Origin: Morganella psychrotolerans
GTDB taxonomy: Bacteria > Pseudomonadota > Gammaproteobacteria > Enterobacterales > Enterobacteriaceae
Length of the DNA stretch: 64,000 bases
Direction of reading: 5' to 3'
NCBI RefSeq assembly: GCF_001676055.1
Contig: NZ_LZEX01000001.1
Location: 124,001-188,000 of the forward strand
Shown here: positions 28,162-38,798 of the stretch, piece by piece
How positions within the stretch are numbered: the stretch's first letter is position 1
Layout: the number at the start of each line of letters is the position of its first letter
Position numbers and translations under genes: made by a program
Notes under the pieces: model-generated
Databases searched by the model: none
Told to the model about the DNA's origin: nothing
Seen by the model: the letters and a program-made list of their open reading frames with translations, nothing else

Positions 28162-29010
28162 ATGAATATTTTAGACCGGCTGCGTAACAGTCTGGATTAT
28201 CTGAGTAAATCTGAAAAAAAAGTGGCGGAGACTATCCTGGGTGCGCCACAGATAGCCATCCATTCCAGCATTGCCACTCTCGCCAAAATGGCGGATGTCA
28301 GCGAGCCTACCGTGAATCGTTTCTGCCGCCGTCTGGATACCAAAGGATTTCCGGACTTCAAACTGCTGCTGGCACAAAGTCTGGCTAACGGCACGCCCTA
28401 TGTCAGCCGCAATGTCGATGAAAATGACTCTGTTGACGCCTATACCGGTAAAATATTTGAATCCGCCATGGCGGGGTTGGATGCCGTCAGAAGCACGCTG
28501 GATATGCTGACTATCAACCGCGCCGTGGATTGCCTGACCCAGGCACGGAAAATCGCCTTTTTTGGCCTGGGCGCGTCAGCGGCCGTTGCCCATGATGCCA
28601 TGAATAAATTTTTCCGTTTTAACATCCCGGTGATTTATTCTGATGATGTTGTTATACAACGCATGAGTTGCATCAATAGCACAGAAGGTGATGTCGTCGT
28701 ACTGATTTCCCATACCGGCCGCACCAAAAACCTGGTTGAAATAGCCCGCATCGCCCGTGAAAATGATGCCACCGTGCTGGCAATCACATCAGAAAATTCA
28801 CCGCTTGCCGCCGAAGCCTCTGTCACTATCATACTGAATGTCCCGGAAGACACGGATATTTATATGCCGATGGTGTCACGCCTGGCACAACTGACCATTA
28901 TTGATGTTCTCGCCACCGGTTTTACCCTGCGCCGTGGTCCGAAATTCCGGGATAACCTGAAACGGGTCAAAGACGCACTGAAAGACTCCCGCATTGACAA
29001 ACTCTGTTAA
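28162..29010 (+). CDS. hexR: Transcriptional regulator HexR
   Basis: A 282-residue RpiR-family regulator. The N-terminal HTH_6 domain includes VSEPTVNRFCRRLDTKGFPDF; the SIS sugar-phosphate domain (about 125-250) includes GLGASAAVAHDAMNKFFRF and VVLISHTGRTKN. HexR responds to KDPG and controls central carbon genes including zwf. The ATG at 28162 matches E. coli MNMLEK; the upstream 49 codons do not resemble the family. Divergent from zwf, followed by pykA. Confidence 0.96.
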   Translation: MNILDRLRNSLDYLSKSEKKVAETILGAPQIAIHSSIATLAKMADVSEPTVNRFCRRLDTKGFPDFKLLLAQSLANGTPYVSRNVDENDSVDAYTGKIFESAMAGLDAVRSTLDMLTINRAVDCLTQARKIAFFGLGASAAVAHDAMNKFFRFNIPVIYSDDVVIQRMSCINSTEGDVVVLISHTGRTKNLVEIARIARENDATVLAITSENSPLAAEASVTIILNVPEDTDIYMPMVSRLAQLTIIDVLATGFTLRRGPKFRDNLKRVKDALKDSRIDKLC

Positions 29011-29022
29011 TTCTTAATCATT

Positions 29023-29039
29023 TGTGTCGTTTTGACACA
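29023..29039 (+). terminator. Weak hairpin after hexR
   Basis: TGTGTC (29023-29028) and GACACA (29034-29039) pair around GTTTT, but only TTTAC follows. The remaining 225 bases to pykA hold its promoter and a GGAG ribosome-binding site, nothing else recognised. Confidence 0.35.
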
Positions 29040-29266
29040 TTTACTGCCGCTGACTGCAATTAATGTCACGAATTAGTAACATGGTGAATGATACGATATA
29101 CCTGAATCACTGTTTTACGTTTGCTGACTCGATTTTTATTTTAATTACGCGATAATCAAACAGGAGTGAATCGATTTTACACTCACTATCCGGTGAATGA
29201 TCCTCCGGGTGGAAGAGTGTTTTTATTAACACCATTTTTACCTTATTCAGGTCAACGGAGAAATGT

Positions 29267-30709
29267 ATGTCAACACGTCTCAGAAGAACAAAAATTGTGA
29301 CGACCCTGGGTCCGGCTACGGATCGTGATAATAATCTCGAAAAAATCATTCAGGCAGGCGCGAACGTTGTTCGCATGAACTTCTCTCACGGCAGCCCGGA
29401 AGATCACGTTGAACGAGCGGTGAAAGTCCGTGAAATTGCTGCACGCCTCGGTGTTCAGGTCGCTATTCTTGGCGATCTTCAGGGCCCGAAAATCCGCGTA
29501 TCCACCTTTAAAGATAATAAAATCCTGCTGAATGTGGGTGATAAGTTCACCCTTGATGCTGAGCTGGGTAAAGGTGAAGGCACCAATGAGCACGTCGGTA
29601 TTGATTACAAAAAATTGCCGGAAGATGTGGTTCCCGGCGATATTCTGTTACTTGATGATGGCCGCGTTCAGCTTAAAGTACTGGATGTTAAAGGCACAAA
29701 AATCATCACTGAAGTGACTGTTGGTGGTTTACTTTCTAATAATAAAGGCATTAATAAACAAGGCGGCGGACTGTCTGCAGATGCACTGACTGAAAAAGAC
29801 AAGGAAGACATCAAAACAGCTGCCAGAATCAATGTTGATTACCTTGCCGTCTCCTTCCCGCGCAGTGCGGAAGATTTACATTATGCACGCCGCCTCGCGC
29901 GTGATGCCGGTTGTGAAGCACAGATTGTCTCCAAAGTGGAGCGCGCAGAAGCCGTTGCCACAGATCAGATAATGGATGAGATTATCCTTGCTTCTGATGT
30001 GGTGATGGTTGCCCGTGGTGATCTCGGCGTGGAAATCGGTGATCCGGAACTTGTCGGCGTCCAGAAAAAGCTCATTCGCCGCAGCCGTCAACTGAATCGT
30101 GTCGTTATCACGGCAACTCAGATGATGGAATCAATGATAACAAATCCGATGCCGACCCGCGCAGAAGTCATGGATGTCGCCAATGCTGTTCTTGATGGTA
30201 CGGATGCCGTAATGCTTTCTGCTGAAACAGCAGCAGGTCAGTATCCTGCTGAAACAGTTGAAGCAATGGCACGCGTCTGCCTGGGCGCAGAGAAAATGCC
30301 TAACGTCAATATCTCCAAACACCGCATGGACATGACATTCGACAATCCGGAAGAAGCGATTGCGATGTCAACTATGTATGCGGCGAACCATCTCAATGGC
30401 GTGAAAGCCATTATCGCCATGACAGAATCCGGCCGTACTGCCCGTATGATGTCCCGCATCAGTTCCGGTCTGCCTATCTTTGCGATGTCGCGCCATGAAA
30501 AAACCCTGAACCAGACAGCACTTTACCGTGGCGTAACCCCGGTATTTTGCAGCACTCACACTGACGGCCTTGCCGCAGTAACTGAAGCGGTCAGTCGTTT
30601 GCGTGAAAAAGGCTATCTCTTACAGGGCGATCTGGTAATGGTCACCCAGGGGGATCAGATGGGTCTGGTCGGCAGCACCAATACCAGCCGTATTCTTGAA
30701 GTGAAATAA
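29267..30709 (+). CDS. pykA: Pyruvate kinase II (PykA)
   Basis: A 480-residue pyruvate kinase, the length of E. coli PykA. It has [14 protein letters not shown] at the N-terminus, the active-site [17 protein letters not shown] segment and the C-terminal allosteric domain. It converts PEP and ADP to pyruvate and ATP. The start is preceded by CAACGGAGAAATGT. The hexR-pykA-lpxM order is conserved. A terminator follows. Confidence 0.98.
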   Translation: MSTRLRRTKIVTTLGPATDRDNNLEKIIQAGANVVRMNFSHGSPEDHVERAVKVREIAARLGVQVAILGDLQGPKIRVSTFKDNKILLNVGDKFTLDAELGKGEGTNEHVGIDYKKLPEDVVPGDILLLDDGRVQLKVLDVKGTKIITEVTVGGLLSNNKGINKQGGGLSADALTEKDKEDIKTAARINVDYLAVSFPRSAEDLHYARRLARDAGCEAQIVSKVERAEAVATDQIMDEIILASDVVMVARGDLGVEIGDPELVGVQKKLIRRSRQLNRVVITATQMMESMITNPMPTRAEVMDVANAVLDGTDAVMLSAETAAGQYPAETVEAMARVCLGAEKMPNVNISKHRMDMTFDNPEEAIAMSTMYAANHLNGVKAIIAMTESGRTARMMSRISSGLPIFAMSRHEKTLNQTALYRGVTPVFCSTHTDGLAAVTEAVSRLREKGYLLQGDLVMVTQGDQMGLVGSTNTSRILEVK

Positions 30710-30730
30710 TCACCTGAAGTTACAAACAAA

Positions 30731-30760
30731 ACCGCCGGTCAGATGACCGGCGGTTTTTTT
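30731..30760. terminator. Strong terminator between pykA and lpxM
   Basis: ACCGCCGGTC pairs perfectly with GACCGGCGGT around AGAT, followed by six T. It sits between convergent genes and is flanked by A-rich sequence on the other side. Confidence 0.9.
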
Positions 30761-30781
30761 ATGATTTGATAAACCACTCCG

Positions 30782-31762
30782 TCAGGGCAATTCTTTTCGC
30801 TTAAACCGCTGATACGGTTCTTCTTCACCATCACGGCGTGTCTTCAGCAGTTTCAGAATCCAGGTGTACTGCTCAATATTCGGGCGTACAAGTGCTTCCA
30901 CTTCTTCATTCATGCGCCTTGCGATATACGGATCATCCTGCCCGTCAATATCATCCATCGGCGGACGCACATGAATATGAAACTGGTGATTTTTATGATC
31001 GTACACCGGAAACAGCGGAACAATTGCCGCTTTGCAGACTTTCATCAGCCGTCCGATAGCCGGCAGTGTTGCTTTGTAAGTACTGAAGAAGGGTACAAAC
31101 TCACTGTGCTCCTCACCATGATCCTGATCCGGCAGATAATAACCACTGTAACCACTACGGACACTGGCAATAAACGGCTTAATTCCGGCTTCCCGTGAAT
31201 GCAGACGTCCGCCGAAATGCACCCGCGCTTTGTTCCATAAATAGTCCGCCACCGGGTTTTTCTGATGATGGAACATGCCGGCGACTTTATTTCCCTGCGC
31301 AGCAAATAACATTGCCGGTAAGTCAATCGCCCAACCGTGCGGCACCATAAAAATAATATTACGCCCCTGCGCCTGCAGGCTATCAATAATATCCTGTCCG
31401 TGGACCTGTGTGCGGGAGATAACCCGCTGAGGATTACGCAGACAGAGCTCTGCCAGCATTACAAATGCATGAGGCGCACTGGCAAACATGTTATCCGCCA
31501 ATGCCTCCCGCTCTGCTGCAGACATATCAGGAAAGCAGTAATAAAGATTAATCAGTGCCCTGCGGCGGGCACTTTTGGCTAAGCGTCCGGCAGCTTTACC
31601 AATACCGGCCAGCATAGGATCACGCAATTTAACCGGCAAAAACGTCAGCCCCGCCAGAGCGCCTGCCGCCGCCCACATTCCCCAGTATTTCGGGTGCAGA
31701 TAGTGGCGGTGAAATGTCGGGATATATCCCGCTTTGCTGTCTGTATCGGTTTCTTTATTCAC
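30782..31762 (-). CDS. lpxM: Lipid A biosynthesis myristoyltransferase LpxM
   Basis: A 326-residue late acyltransferase of lipid A. It contains the HX4D acyltransferase motif HGWAID near residue 141 and a single N-terminal hydrophobic segment (YWGMWAAAGALAGLTFLPV) anchoring it in the inner membrane. It adds the secondary acyl chain to Kdo2-lipid A. It lies between pykA and mepM as in E. coli, which separates it from LpxL and LpxP. Confidence 0.95.
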   Translation of the reverse strand: MNKETDTDSKAGYIPTFHRHYLHPKYWGMWAAAGALAGLTFLPVKLRDPMLAGIGKAAGRLAKSARRRALINLYYCFPDMSAAEREALADNMFASAPHAFVMLAELCLRNPQRVISRTQVHGQDIIDSLQAQGRNIIFMVPHGWAIDLPAMLFAAQGNKVAGMFHHQKNPVADYLWNKARVHFGGRLHSREAGIKPFIASVRSGYSGYYLPDQDHGEEHSEFVPFFSTYKATLPAIGRLMKVCKAAIVPLFPVYDHKNHQFHIHVRPPMDDIDGQDDPYIARRMNEEVEALVRPNIEQYTWILKLLKTRRDGEEEPYQRFKRKELP

Positions 31763-31848
31763 AGATGGACACCAATATTGAATTAAACATATATATCATG
31801 GCGTTATAACTATTTTAACGTATCATTATTAATTATTTATGATCAGAT

Positions 31849-31892
31849 GTATACCCTTATGTATTCAAATGACACCGGGGATACATTAAGAT
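31849..31892. repeat. Internally deleted copy of the TATACCC palindromic repeat
   Basis: TGTATACCCTTATGTATTCAAA is followed by TGACACCGGGGATAC. The left end and right end of the family are kept but the GC-rich centre is gone. It lies in the lpxM-mepM gap. Confidence 0.5.
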
Positions 31893-31911
31893 TCGCTACA
31901 GCGGATGAACA

Positions 31912-31939
31912 GAACGCGGATACCTGAGTACCCGCGTTC
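31912..31939 (-). terminator. Hairpin downstream of mepM, possible terminator
   Basis: GAACGCGG (31912-31919) pairs with CCGCGTTC (31932-31939), extendable by three inner pairs. There is no good U-tract on the minus strand, so it may instead protect the mepM 3' end. Confidence 0.4.
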
Positions 31940-31952
31940 ACAAAAGGAGATA

Positions 31953-33317
31953 TTAATTGAAGGTCAGTTGCGGGCGCTGCTGTTTAACCACAGACAGGTA
32001 ATTCGCACGATCTTTACCGGACAATCCACCGGAGCGTGGTAATTTAGCCGTTAACGGGTTCACTGCCTGCTGTCCGTTCCAGACTTCAAAATGCAGGTGC
32101 GGACCGGTTGAACGCCCGGTGTTGCCGGATAATCCGACTTTGTCACCCCGTTTCACTTTCTGACCGGGTTTGACTAATAATTTACGCATGTGCATGTAGC
32201 GGGTCGTAAACTGGCGCCCGTGGCGGATTGCCACAAAGTTTCCTGCCGCACCGCTGAATTTTGCCACAACGACTTCACCGTCACCAACTGCCAGCACCGG
32301 TGTGCCGACCGGCATCGCAAAATCAACGCCTTTATGCGGCGCAACACGCCCGGTTACCGGGTTTACACGGCGCGGATTAAAGTGAGAAGAGACACGGAAC
32401 TGTTTGCCTGTCGGGAACCGCAGAAAACCACGCTCCAGGCCATCACCTTTGGCATCATAAAAACGGCCGTCTTCTGCACGGAAGGCATAATAATCACGTC
32501 CGTTAGTATGCAGACGGATAGCCATCATCTGGCTCTGTTCCTGTTTACCGTCCAGCATTTCGCGCGACGTTAACACCGTAAAACTGTCGCCGTTTTTCAC
32601 CCGGCGCACATCCACCTGCCATTGCAATGCTTTAGCGATATCCCGCACTTCGCTGCGGGTTAAACCGGCTTTACTGACACTGGCATTCAGGCTGCCGCTG
32701 ACTTTTCCGGTGATGCGTTTTGTCTGCCACTCACCTTCACGGGTTTCTTTGGTTTCTTTAAATCCGTTATCACTGCGGACGTAGGTCCGGGTTTCACGAC
32801 GGTTAACCGTCCAGCTCAGGGATTTCAGCTCACCGTCTTCGTTCAGTTCCCAGGCAAGAGTCTGCCCGATCTGAAGATTACGCAACCCTTTGTATTTGTT
32901 TGATAACAGTGCCACATCAGATGAATCGATGCCGTATTGCGTCAGAATGGCGGACAAACTGTCGCCGTTTGCAACGGTATATTCCAGCGATGTCGGAATG
33001 ACAGTATCAGTCGGTGATGATTCATCGACATCATCAGACTCTTTTGCCAGACCTTCATCCGGTAACTGGTCGCTGCTGTCAGTAATGATATCATCGGTAT
33101 CAGCATCGGCCTGAATAGTGCTGAGATCCGCAGGCGGCGCAAAATCTGATTCAATATACTGTTCGTTATCGGAGGTCCGCTCGTGATATACAGCAAACGG
33201 GTGCCAGACAGCGACACCCAGAGTTGCGGCAGTTAACATTCCCAGCATCATACGATGCGCTTTCGGTAACTGGTTGTATACCAGAACGGCGGATTTTGCC
33301 ATTTGCTGCAATTGCAC
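31953..33317 (-). CDS. mepM: Murein DD-endopeptidase MepM
   Basis: A 454-residue M23 (LytM) peptidase (E. coli YebA/MepM 440). It has an N-terminal membrane anchor (about 22-40) and an acidic linker. A LysM/OapA-like part (TVANGDSLSAILTQYG) precedes the zinc peptidase domain, with HKGVDFAMPVG and the HLHFE motif. It cuts D-Ala-mDAP crosslinks to let the cell wall expand. It is 16 bases downstream of znuA in the same direction and is probably co-transcribed. Confidence 0.95.
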   Translation of the reverse strand: MQLQQMAKSAVLVYNQLPKAHRMMLGMLTAATLGVAVWHPFAVYHERTSDNEQYIESDFAPPADLSTIQADADTDDIITDSSDQLPDEGLAKESDDVDESSPTDTVIPTSLEYTVANGDSLSAILTQYGIDSSDVALLSNKYKGLRNLQIGQTLAWELNEDGELKSLSWTVNRRETRTYVRSDNGFKETKETREGEWQTKRITGKVSGSLNASVSKAGLTRSEVRDIAKALQWQVDVRRVKNGDSFTVLTSREMLDGKQEQSQMMAIRLHTNGRDYYAFRAEDGRFYDAKGDGLERGFLRFPTGKQFRVSSHFNPRRVNPVTGRVAPHKGVDFAMPVGTPVLAVGDGEVVVAKFSGAAGNFVAIRHGRQFTTRYMHMRKLLVKPGQKVKRGDKVGLSGNTGRSTGPHLHFEVWNGQQAVNPLTAKLPRSGGLSGKDRANYLSVVKQQRPQLTFN

Positions 33318-33333
33318 GCGTTCTGTTCCTTAT

Positions 33334-34248
33334 TTATTTCTCCAGGCAGGATGCGTACTGCGTCGATAACCGGGACAGGAACTCGGTATAACCGTCCCTG
33401 CCCACTGCAATTGCGCTGCCCAGCGGGTCCAGTACGCCCATCTTCGCGTTCGTACCTTTGGCTACCGCTGTAATCACTGCCGGCCTGAATTGTGGCTCAG
33501 CAAACACACATAATGCGTCTTGCTCAGCCAGCTTTAATTTGATGTTGCTGAGTGTCTGAGCTCCCGGCGAAATCTCAGGATTGATCGTAAAATGCCCTGA
33601 AGGCGACAGATCGAAGCGTTTTTCAAAATAACCGTAAGCATCATGAAAAACAAAATATCCCTTATTTTTTACCGGTGCCAGTTGCTGAGTAATATTCTTC
33701 TCAGTTTCAGTAAGTTGTCCATTGAATTTACGCAGGTTTACGTCCAACGCAGATTTTTTATCCGGATAACTCTCAAGGAGTTTATTATAGACAACCTGAG
33801 CTGTTTGCCGCGCAATATCCGGCGATAACCACAGGTGCATATTATATACTCCGTGGTGATGATGTTCGTCGTCATCGTGGTCATCATCTTCATTGTTTTT
33901 CAGCAAAAACGGCCTGACTTGCTCAAGCTCACTGATAACAATCTGTTTTTGCGCCGGAACAGCCGCTAACGGCTTTTGCAAAAAGGTTTCCAGCTCAGGC
34001 CCGACCCATATAACCAAATCCGCCGACCGGATTTTTTTCAGATCAGAGGGTTTTAGTGCATAATCATGGGGCGACGCGCCATCAGGCAATAAAATCTGTG
34101 TGTCCGTTACGCCATCAGCGATAGCGGCTGCGATTAATCCGACAGGACGTAATGATGTTAACACATCCGCACTGGCGGTTTGTGCGCTTAAACTCAAAAA
34201 AGTGGCAATAAACACCGTTTTTATACCGCGCCGTGACTGATGTAACAT
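33334..34248 (-). CDS. znuA: Zinc ABC importer binding protein ZnuA
   Basis: A 304-residue periplasmic zinc-binding protein with a signal peptide (cleavage after QTASA, residue 27). It contains the His/Asp-rich loop [13 protein letters not shown] typical of ZnuA and zinc-ligand histidines in [20 protein letters not shown] and [10 protein letters not shown]. Divergent from znuCB with a Zur box between. Confidence 0.96.
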   Translation of the reverse strand: MLHQSRRGIKTVFIATFLSLSAQTASADVLTSLRPVGLIAAAIADGVTDTQILLPDGASPHDYALKPSDLKKIRSADLVIWVGPELETFLQKPLAAVPAQKQIVISELEQVRPFLLKNNEDDDHDDDEHHHHGVYNMHLWLSPDIARQTAQVVYNKLLESYPDKKSALDVNLRKFNGQLTETEKNITQQLAPVKNKGYFVFHDAYGYFEKRFDLSPSGHFTINPEISPGAQTLSNIKLKLAEQDALCVFAEPQFRPAVITAVAKGTNAKMGVLDPLGSAIAVGRDGYTEFLSRLSTQYASCLEK

Positions 34249-34274
34249 AATTTAAACTCCGTGACATGATTTTA

Positions 34275-34297
34275 GTAATGTTATATTATAACGTTTC
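34275..34297. promoter_or_regulatory. Zur box between znuA and znuC
   Basis: The 23-bp dyad GTAATGTTATATTATAACGTTTC closely matches the enterobacterial Zur operator (GAAATGTTATA-N-TATAACATTTC). It sits centrally in the 76-base divergent region and should repress both units when zinc is sufficient. Confidence 0.85.
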
Positions 34298-34324
34298 ACT
34301 CATTCTGCAAGATAACAATTTCCC

Positions 34325-35134
34325 ATGTCAACACTTATCGCAGTAAATGATGTATCCGTTACTTTCGGCAGCAATACCGTGCTGAACGATATTTCATTTG
34401 CATTAACACCGGGCAAAATCATCACCCTTCTCGGCCCCAATGGTGCGGGAAAATCCACGATCGTCCGTGTTGTTCTCGGGCTTATCGCGCCGTCATCTGG
34501 CTCGGTGACGCGTGCACCCGGGTTAACCGTCGGCTATGTTCCGCAAAAACTGTATCTTGACCCGACCATGCCCCTGACCGTTGCCCGCTTTCTGCATCTC
34601 AAACGCGGTGTCAGCAAAACAGATTGCCTGACAGCACTCGGACGGGTAAATGCCGCGCATCTGACAGACAAACCCATGCAACGCCTCTCGGGTGGTGAAA
34701 TGCAGCGCGTACTGCTGGCACGGGCACTGTTAGCCCGTCCTCAGTTGCTGGTTCTGGATGAACCTACCCAGGGTGTGGATGTGAATGGTCAGGTGGTATT
34801 GTATGATTTAATCACTCAACTGCGTGATGAACTAAACTGTGCCGTATTAATGGTTTCCCACGATCTGCATCTGGTGATGGCAAAAACAGATACCGTGCTC
34901 TGCATTAACCGCCATATCTGCTGCTCCGGTGAGCCGGATATTGTTGCGGCACATCCGGAATTTACAGCGATGTTCGGCACACGTGCCGCCACACAAATCG
35001 GCGTTTACCGTCATCATCATAACCACAGTCATGAAAATGGCGCAGCCGTTTTATCCCCTTCTGCGCCCTGCTGCGGTAATCATTCACCTGTAAGCGGATC
35101 ACCGGACAGTGCCGCGGAGTGCCGCCATGATTGA
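34325..35134 (+). CDS. znuC: Zinc ABC importer ATPase ZnuC
   Basis: A 269-residue ABC ATPase with Walker [10 protein letters not shown], signature [16 protein letters not shown] and Walker [13 protein letters not shown]. The His-rich C-terminal tail ([11 protein letters not shown]) and extra cysteines (CCGNHSP) are typical of ZnuC and may sense zinc. Divergent from znuA; overlaps znuB. Confidence 0.96.
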   Translation: MSTLIAVNDVSVTFGSNTVLNDISFALTPGKIITLLGPNGAGKSTIVRVVLGLIAPSSGSVTRAPGLTVGYVPQKLYLDPTMPLTVARFLHLKRGVSKTDCLTALGRVNAAHLTDKPMQRLSGGEMQRVLLARALLARPQLLVLDEPTQGVDVNGQVVLYDLITQLRDELNCAVLMVSHDLHLVMAKTDTVLCINRHICCSGEPDIVAAHPEFTAMFGTRAATQIGVYRHHHNHSHENGAAVLSPSAPCCGNHSPVSGSPDSAAECRHD

Positions 35135-35912
35135 GTTACTGTTACCCGGCTGGCTCGCCGGTATGTTACTGGCCATTGCCGCCGGTCCGCTCGGCTCATT
35201 TGTGGTCTGGCGCCGGATGTCCTACTTCGGGGATACTCTGGCACATGCGTCACTGCTGGGCGTCGCTTTTGGTTTATTGCTCAATGTCAGTCCGTTTTAT
35301 GCGGTGATAGCAGTTACGCTGATCCTGGCGCTGCTGCTCGCCTGGCTGGAGCGCCGCCCGCAACTGGCGGTTGATACCCTGCTGGGGATTATGGCACACA
35401 GTGCGCTGTCACTCGGTCTGGTGGTGGTCAGCCTGATGTCGGATGTCCGGGTGGATTTGATGGCTTATCTGTTCGGTGATTTGCTGTCAGTCACTTATGA
35501 AGATTTGCTGCCGATAGCCGTTGGTGTGATGATTGTCACCGGTTTACTGTTATGGCAGTGGCGAAATTTATTGTCAGTGACGATAAGTCCTGAACTGGCG
35601 TTTGTTGATGGTATACAACCCGGTCGCCTGCGGATGATGCTGATGTTAGTCACAGCGCTGACTATCGGGCTGGCAATGAAATTTGTCGGTGCACTGATTA
35701 TCACATCATTACTGATAATTCCTGCCGCTGCTGCCCGTCGCTTTGCGCGGACACCGGAGCAGATGGCAGCCGGTGCGGTAATTACCGGCATGATTGCGAT
35801 TACCGGCGGATTAGCGTTTTCTGCCTTTTATGACACACCTGCCGGTCCGTCAGTTGTGCTGTGTGCAGCATGCTGCTTTATTCTGAGCCTGCTGGTTAAA
35901 CCTAAAAACTAA
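35127..35912 (+). CDS. znuB: Zinc ABC importer permease ZnuB
   Basis: A 261-residue ABC-3 family inner-membrane permease with multiple helices. Start chosen at [12 protein letters not shown], which matches E. coli ZnuB exactly in register; the six residues upstream do not. The ATG overlaps the znuC stop by 8 bases, so the two are translationally coupled. Confidence 0.95.
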   Translation: MIELLLPGWLAGMLLAIAAGPLGSFVVWRRMSYFGDTLAHASLLGVAFGLLLNVSPFYAVIAVTLILALLLAWLERRPQLAVDTLLGIMAHSALSLGLVVVSLMSDVRVDLMAYLFGDLLSVTYEDLLPIAVGVMIVTGLLLWQWRNLLSVTISPELAFVDGIQPGRLRMMLMLVTALTIGLAMKFVGALIITSLLIIPAAAARRFARTPEQMAAGAVITGMIAITGGLAFSAFYDTPAGPSVVLCAACCFILSLLVKPKN

Positions 35913-35919
35913 AACACTG

Positions 35920-35995
35920 TATACCCTTATTCATTCAAACTGCAGGTTCGTTGGCCGCACTCAGCCCGCCTGCAGCCTGAATGACGTTGGGTATA
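35920..35995. repeat. 76-bp palindromic repeat, TATACCC family
   Basis: It begins TATACCCTTATTCATTCAAA and ends CTGAATGACGTTGGGTATA, with a GC-rich core (GTTGGCCGCACTCAGCCCGCC). It lies after znuB, before the terminator. Similar elements occur at 42688, 56713 and 62253. Confidence 0.75.
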
Positions 35996-36002
35996 TATAA
36001 AT

Positions 36003-36038
36003 AAAAACCCCCGTCAGTACACACTGCGGGGGTTTTTG
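36003..36038. terminator. Terminator between znuB and the amidotransferase gene
   Basis: AAAAACCCCCG pairs with CGGGGGTTTTT around a TCAGTACACACTG loop. It lies between convergent genes and is suited to both directions. Confidence 0.85.
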
Positions 36039-36057
36039 TTAATAACCGGCGGGATGA

Positions 36058-36873
36058 TTACAGGCCGGTAACCGGATGGATTGACCGGCGTTTTTTCGTC
36101 TTCGCCATCGGACGATGAACTTTTTTCTCTTCTGTTTTTTCTGTTTTGTTGCTGCGGCTGACCGTGTAGCCCTGAGCTAACTTATCAAGGAATTCAATAA
36201 GTTTCTCATTCATTTCGCTGTAACTGTGGCGGCGGATAGCACTCGGTGTATCAACAAAGCGGTAGTTTGACGCGGATTTCAGGTCATCTTCACTGTTAAG
36301 GATCAGGTATTCAACCACATCGCGGGTGAATTCCATGTGACACTGAAAACCAAACACCTGATTACTGTAAGCGACAATCTGTCGCGGGCATCCGGCACTG
36401 AACGCAATAATTTGTGCATTTTCAGTGAGTCCCGGCATATCGTTGTGCCAGTGACCAACCCCCAGAGAATCCCCGAAATTCGAGAAAAGCTGGCTTCGTT
36501 TTCCGGCATTGGTGATATGCATCGTAAACTTGCCTATCTCTTTGTCAGGGCTTTGTTCATACGGCGCCCCTAATGCTTCACCGATAAGCTGTGCGCCGAG
36601 ACAGACACCAATAACGGCTTTATTTGCCGCAATAGCGCTTGCAATAAAGGCCTGCTCTTTTTTCGAATCGAAATAAGAGCATTCAGCCGTTGTTGTTGCC
36701 GGGCTTTGCGGGCCCCCCATCACAATCAGAAAATCAATACCGCTGACACTGTCAGGCAGCTTATCACCTTCATAAAGACGGGTGAATGTGACGTTGAATT
36801 TGTTCTTCCGTGCCCAATATTCGTAAGCGCCCGGCGCTTCAAAATAGTCATGAATGATAAAATGAACGCGCAT
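36058..36873 (-). CDS. Class I glutamine amidotransferase-like protein with a basic tail
   Basis: A 271-residue protein of the GATase1 fold. IDFLIVMGGPQSP, the nucleophile elbow VIGVCLGAQLIGEALGA and FGFQCHMEFT give the expected Cys and His; an acidic residue completes the triad (Glu in HMEF). Such COG0518-type stand-alone domains are often annotated GMP synthase-like; the real substrate is unknown. The last 40 residues are Lys/Arg-rich (KKVHRPMAKTKKRRSIHPV) and do not belong to the fold. Start at 36873 because AAGGAACTGACT precedes ATG. It interrupts the E. coli znuB-ruvB adjacency. Confidence 0.82.
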   Translation of the reverse strand: MRVHFIIHDYFEAPGAYEYWARKNKFNVTFTRLYEGDKLPDSVSGIDFLIVMGGPQSPATTTAECSYFDSKKEQAFIASAIAANKAVIGVCLGAQLIGEALGAPYEQSPDKEIGKFTMHITNAGKRSQLFSNFGDSLGVGHWHNDMPGLTENAQIIAFSAGCPRQIVAYSNQVFGFQCHMEFTRDVVEYLILNSEDDLKSASNYRFVDTPSAIRRHSYSEMNEKLIEFLDKLAQGYTVSRSNKTEKTEEKKVHRPMAKTKKRRSIHPVTGL

Positions 36874-37088
36874 AGTCAGTTCCTTTTCAACTATATAGAA
36901 ATTATCCTTTCTACAATACAGGGTTACGACTATGCATGCCAATTTTTAAATATCGAATAATCACCAATTACAGCGAATTACTCCCGGAATAATCCCCGGA
37001 AAAAACATTTAATTATCATGAGTACAAAAAGATAAGCATATAATGTTTAATTGACTGATTATTGGTCAGCTGAATTTCATTATTCCGC

Positions 37089-38099
37089 TTATTGGTTTCC
37101 GTGATGTTCAATCCCGAAATGGCGATAAGCGTGTATTGTCGCCAGTCGTCCGCGCGGTGTCCTCTGAATAAACCCCTGCTGAATTAAGAACGGCTCAATC
37201 ACATCTTCGATAGTTTCCCGCTCTTCACCAATAGCTGCTGCGAGGTTATCCAGCCCGACCGGGCCGCCCATAAATTTATCAATAATAGTAACTAATAACT
37301 TACGGTCGAGATAATCAAACCCGGCGGCATCCACACTCAGCATATCCAGCGCCAGCCCGGCGATAGATTCATCTATCGACCCGTCACCTTTCACCTGGGC
37401 AAAATCCCGCACCCTGCGTAACAGGCGGTTGGTGATACGCGGTGTCCCTCGTGAGCGCATCGCTATCTGGCGGGCACCTTCAGCAGACATATCCACGCCC
37501 ATAAAATGGGCGCTGCGGCTGACAATATGTTGTAAATCATCCACATTATAAAACTCAAGCCGCTGGACAATACCAAAACGATCACGCAGCGGAGAGGTCA
37601 GAGAGCCGGCCCGGGTTGTCGCGCCAATCAGGGTAAACGGCGGCAAATCAATTTTAATCGAGCGGGCAGCCGGACCTTCGCCGATCATAATATCCAGTTG
37701 GTAATCTTCCATTGCCGGATACAAAATTTCTTCGACTACCGGCGATAAGCGGTGAATTTCATCAATAAATAAGACATCGTGAGGTTCGAGGTTCGTCAGC
37801 ATGGCGGCCAGATCACCGGCTTTTTCCAGTACCGGGCCTGATGTTGTACGCAGATTAACACCCATTTCATTGGCAACAATGTTTGCCAGTGTGGTTTTTC
37901 CGAGCCCGGGCGGGCCGAAAATCAACAGATGATCAAGCGCATCTCCGCGCTGACGTGCCGCTTCGATAAAAATTTCCATCTGTGAACAGACCTGCGGCTG
38001 ACCCACATATTCCGCCAGTAATTTCGGACGGATTGCGCGATCCACCACTTCATCATCCGGTAATATTTCTGCCGTAATCAGTCTGTCTGCTTCAATCAT
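37089..38099 (-). CDS. ruvB: Holliday junction branch-migration ATPase RuvB
   Basis: A 336-residue AAA+ motor (E. coli 336). Walker A is [10 protein letters not shown], Walker [11 protein letters not shown], with the arginine-finger region in [18 protein letters not shown]. The C-terminal winged helix ends HFGIEHHG. It drives branch migration with RuvA. It is downstream of ruvA in one SOS-type operon. Confidence 0.98.
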   Translation of the reverse strand: MIEADRLITAEILPDDEVVDRAIRPKLLAEYVGQPQVCSQMEIFIEAARQRGDALDHLLIFGPPGLGKTTLANIVANEMGVNLRTTSGPVLEKAGDLAAMLTNLEPHDVLFIDEIHRLSPVVEEILYPAMEDYQLDIMIGEGPAARSIKIDLPPFTLIGATTRAGSLTSPLRDRFGIVQRLEFYNVDDLQHIVSRSAHFMGVDMSAEGARQIAMRSRGTPRITNRLLRRVRDFAQVKGDGSIDESIAGLALDMLSVDAAGFDYLDRKLLVTIIDKFMGGPVGLDNLAAAIGEERETIEDVIEPFLIQQGFIQRTPRGRLATIHAYRHFGIEHHGNQ

Positions 38100-38141
38100 G
38101 ACCTGTCACTCCGTTCTGCCATCATCGTCTTGTCGTTATAT

Positions 38142-38756
38142 TTACAGCGCAGCGCGCAGTGCTTCGCGGATCAGTGTTTCACTGTCAGCACCCGGTTTGG
38201 TTACTTTCGCAATCATCCGGCTGGCTTCCTGTGGTTTATAGCCCAGGGAGATCAGTGCCTCAACAGCTTCAGATTCCGCATCTGCCTGCGTATTACCTGC
38301 CTGCTGACTTGCCGGCAGTGACATTTCCGCATCACGGAACAGGTCGCCGTTAAGCCCTTTAAAGCGGTCTTTCATTTCAACAACCAGGCGCTCGGCAATT
38401 TTTTTACCGACACCCGGTAATTTAACCAGCTGAGCTACCGCGCCCTGCTCAATCGCCGCAACAAATTGTTGAGCGGACATTCCGGAGAGGATAGCCAGCG
38501 CCAGTTTGGGTCCGACGCCGTTGACTTTGATTAATTCACGGAACAGCGCACGTTCCTGTTTATCATTAAACCCGTACAGCAACTGTGCATCTTCACGCAC
38601 AATAAACTGGGTGAACAGAATGGCTTCCAGTCCCACATCCGGCAGTTCATAAAAGCAGGTCATCGGCATATGGACTTCATAACCCACACCATTCGTTTCT
38701 AATAATACGATAGGTGGCTGTTTTTCCAGCACAATACCTCTTAATCGTCCGATCAC
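38142..38756 (-). CDS. ruvA: Holliday junction DNA-binding protein RuvA
   Basis: A 204-residue RuvA: N-terminal OB fold ([12 protein letters not shown]), a central helix-hairpin-helix pair ([13 protein letters not shown] and [15 protein letters not shown]), and a C-terminal RuvB-binding domain. First gene of ruvAB; a LexA-like box lies 50 bases upstream. Confidence 0.97.
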   Translation of the reverse strand: MIGRLRGIVLEKQPPIVLLETNGVGYEVHMPMTCFYELPDVGLEAILFTQFIVREDAQLLYGFNDKQERALFRELIKVNGVGPKLALAILSGMSAQQFVAAIEQGAVAQLVKLPGVGKKIAERLVVEMKDRFKGLNGDLFRDAEMSLPASQQAGNTQADAESEAVEALISLGYKPQEASRMIAKVTKPGADSETLIREALRAAL

Positions 38757-38798
38757 GCGCGTTTCCTTTATAATTACCGGCAGTGCCCGTTTATAACA

